This document shows positions 4,525 through 5,352 of a stretch of DNA of 5,352 nucleotides, one piece after another; the stretch's first letter is position 1, and each line of letters starts with the position of its first letter. A program made the translations under genes and the position numbers. The stretch comes from Parvularculaceae bacterium UBA4496 (GTDB lineage: Bacteria; Pseudomonadota; Alphaproteobacteria; Caulobacterales; Parvularculaceae), in NCBI GenBank assembly GCA_002388885.1, contig DGNI01000153.1, positions 258 to 5,609 on the forward strand. The letters are read 5' to 3'. Below the pieces are notes generated by a model. The model was not told the DNA's origin. It did not search any database and saw only the letters and a program-made list of their open reading frames with translations.

Positions 4525-5136
4525 ATGACAATCGAACTTTATCTCGCTTTTGTGGCGGCGTCGGCGCTCCTGATCCTGACGCCGGGGCCGATGGTCGCCT
4601 ATATCGTGGCGACAACGCTCGCGCATGGCCTGCGCCACGGATTGATTGCGCTGATCGGATCAGCCGCGGCGTCTGCCGTCCAGCTTGCAGTTGTCGTCGC
4701 TGGCCTCTCGCTGATCCTGAATGCTGCAAGCGAGGCGTTTTTCTGGCTGAAATGGATCGGCGTTGCGTATCTCGCCTATCTCGGCGTCAAAGCACTGCGC
4801 GAGCCGGATGCAGAACTTGCGCCCACGCTTGTCGTCACGCGATCGGTTCGCCGCACCGTCACTGAGGCGTTTTTCGTCAATCTCACCAATCCAAAGGCGC
4901 TGCTGTTTCACGGTGCGTTTCTGCCCCTCTTCATTTCCGCATCAGCGCCGGCGACGCCGCAGCTTGTGCTGCTCGCGGTGACGTTTGTCGTCGTCGCAGC
5001 GGTGCTGGACGGGTGCTGGGCGATTTTCGCGGCCCGCGTGAAACCGCTTCTGGCCCGCATCGGCCGCTGGCGGCACAGGATTACCGGCGGCGTTTTGCTG
5101 ACGGCGGCGGCGGGCCTCGCGCTGGTCAGGAAATAA
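4525..5136 (+). CDS. LysE/RhtB-family amino-acid exporter
   Basis: A 203-residue inner-membrane exporter of the LysE superfamily, RhtB branch. Characterised members export amino acids such as lysine, threonine or homoserine lactone using the proton gradient. Length and layout fit: a first helix running into the signature I-L-T-P-G-P (17-22), then the K-W-I-G-V-A-Y-L-A-Y-L-G helix (76-87), a polar linker (about 92-110), and F-F-V-N-L-T-N-P-K-A-L-L-F (116-128) leading to FLP. About six hydrophobic segments are present, and a later stretch (V-L-D-G-C-W) matches the fifth-helix region. The ATG at 4525 is the only start that keeps the first helix. It lies nine bases after the barrel-protein stop and has no recognisable SD, which points to translational coupling. 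The substrate is unknown; the nearby amino-acid importer is suggestive only. Confidence 0.92.
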   Translation: MTIELYLAFVAASALLILTPGPMVAYIVATTLAHGLRHGLIALIGSAAASAVQLAVVVAGLSLILNAASEAFFWLKWIGVAYLAYLGVKALREPDAELAPTLVVTRSVRRTVTEAFFVNLTNPKALLFHGAFLPLFISASAPATPQLVLLAVTFVVVAAVLDGCWAIFAARVKPLLARIGRWRHRITGGVLLTAAAGLALVRK

Positions 5137-5189
5137 AGCCGCACCGCCTTCAAAAGACGAATTTCATCAGCTAGACCACGCGCGACTAA

Positions 5190-5352
<163 letters not shown>

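Overview
This 5.35 kb window looks like chromosomal DNA from a GC-rich alphaproteobacterium. The evidence is the strong GC preference at third codon positions, GTG starts preceded by good Shine-Dalgarno (SD) sites, a DUF4349 lipoprotein, an 8-strand-type outer-membrane beta-barrel and a final partial gene matching the alphaproteobacterial LDH-like malate dehydrogenase. A lineage near Caulobacterales/Parvularculales is a guess. I see no insertion sequence, tRNA, rRNA, CRISPR array or phage gene.

Layout. Bases 1-38 are the acidic Ala/Glu tail of an unidentified gene, followed by a clear intrinsic terminator. Then come two separate plus-strand lipoprotein genes: a 300-aa DUF4349 protein held in the inner membrane at both ends, and a 64-aa acidic lipoprotein ending in its own terminator. 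A 350-bp non-coding stretch (1436-1785) follows, packed with inverted repeats. It separates the small lipoprotein from a convergent minus-strand gene for a 65-aa protein with an N-terminal hydrophobic helix. Upstream of that small gene is a 317-bp divergent control region (1984-2300). It holds a perfect CRP-type palindrome at class II spacing from a possible -10, a perfect hairpin just before the SD, and a pair of identical 8-bp palindromes nearer the other gene.

From 2301 on everything reads plus: an AGCS-family sodium/alanine symporter, a small outer-membrane barrel protein, a LysE/RhtB exporter nine bases behind it, and the start of mdh. Amino-acid uptake, outer-membrane protein and amino-acid export sit side by side, but apart from the barrel-exporter pair nothing shows they form one pathway.

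The ordinary genes are standard housekeeping or transport functions. The least explained part is 1510-2230: the minus-strand small gene, its CRP-like promoter and leader hairpin, and the chain of hairpins after its stop codon, which carries SD-like and anti-SD-like purine/pyrimidine tracts.
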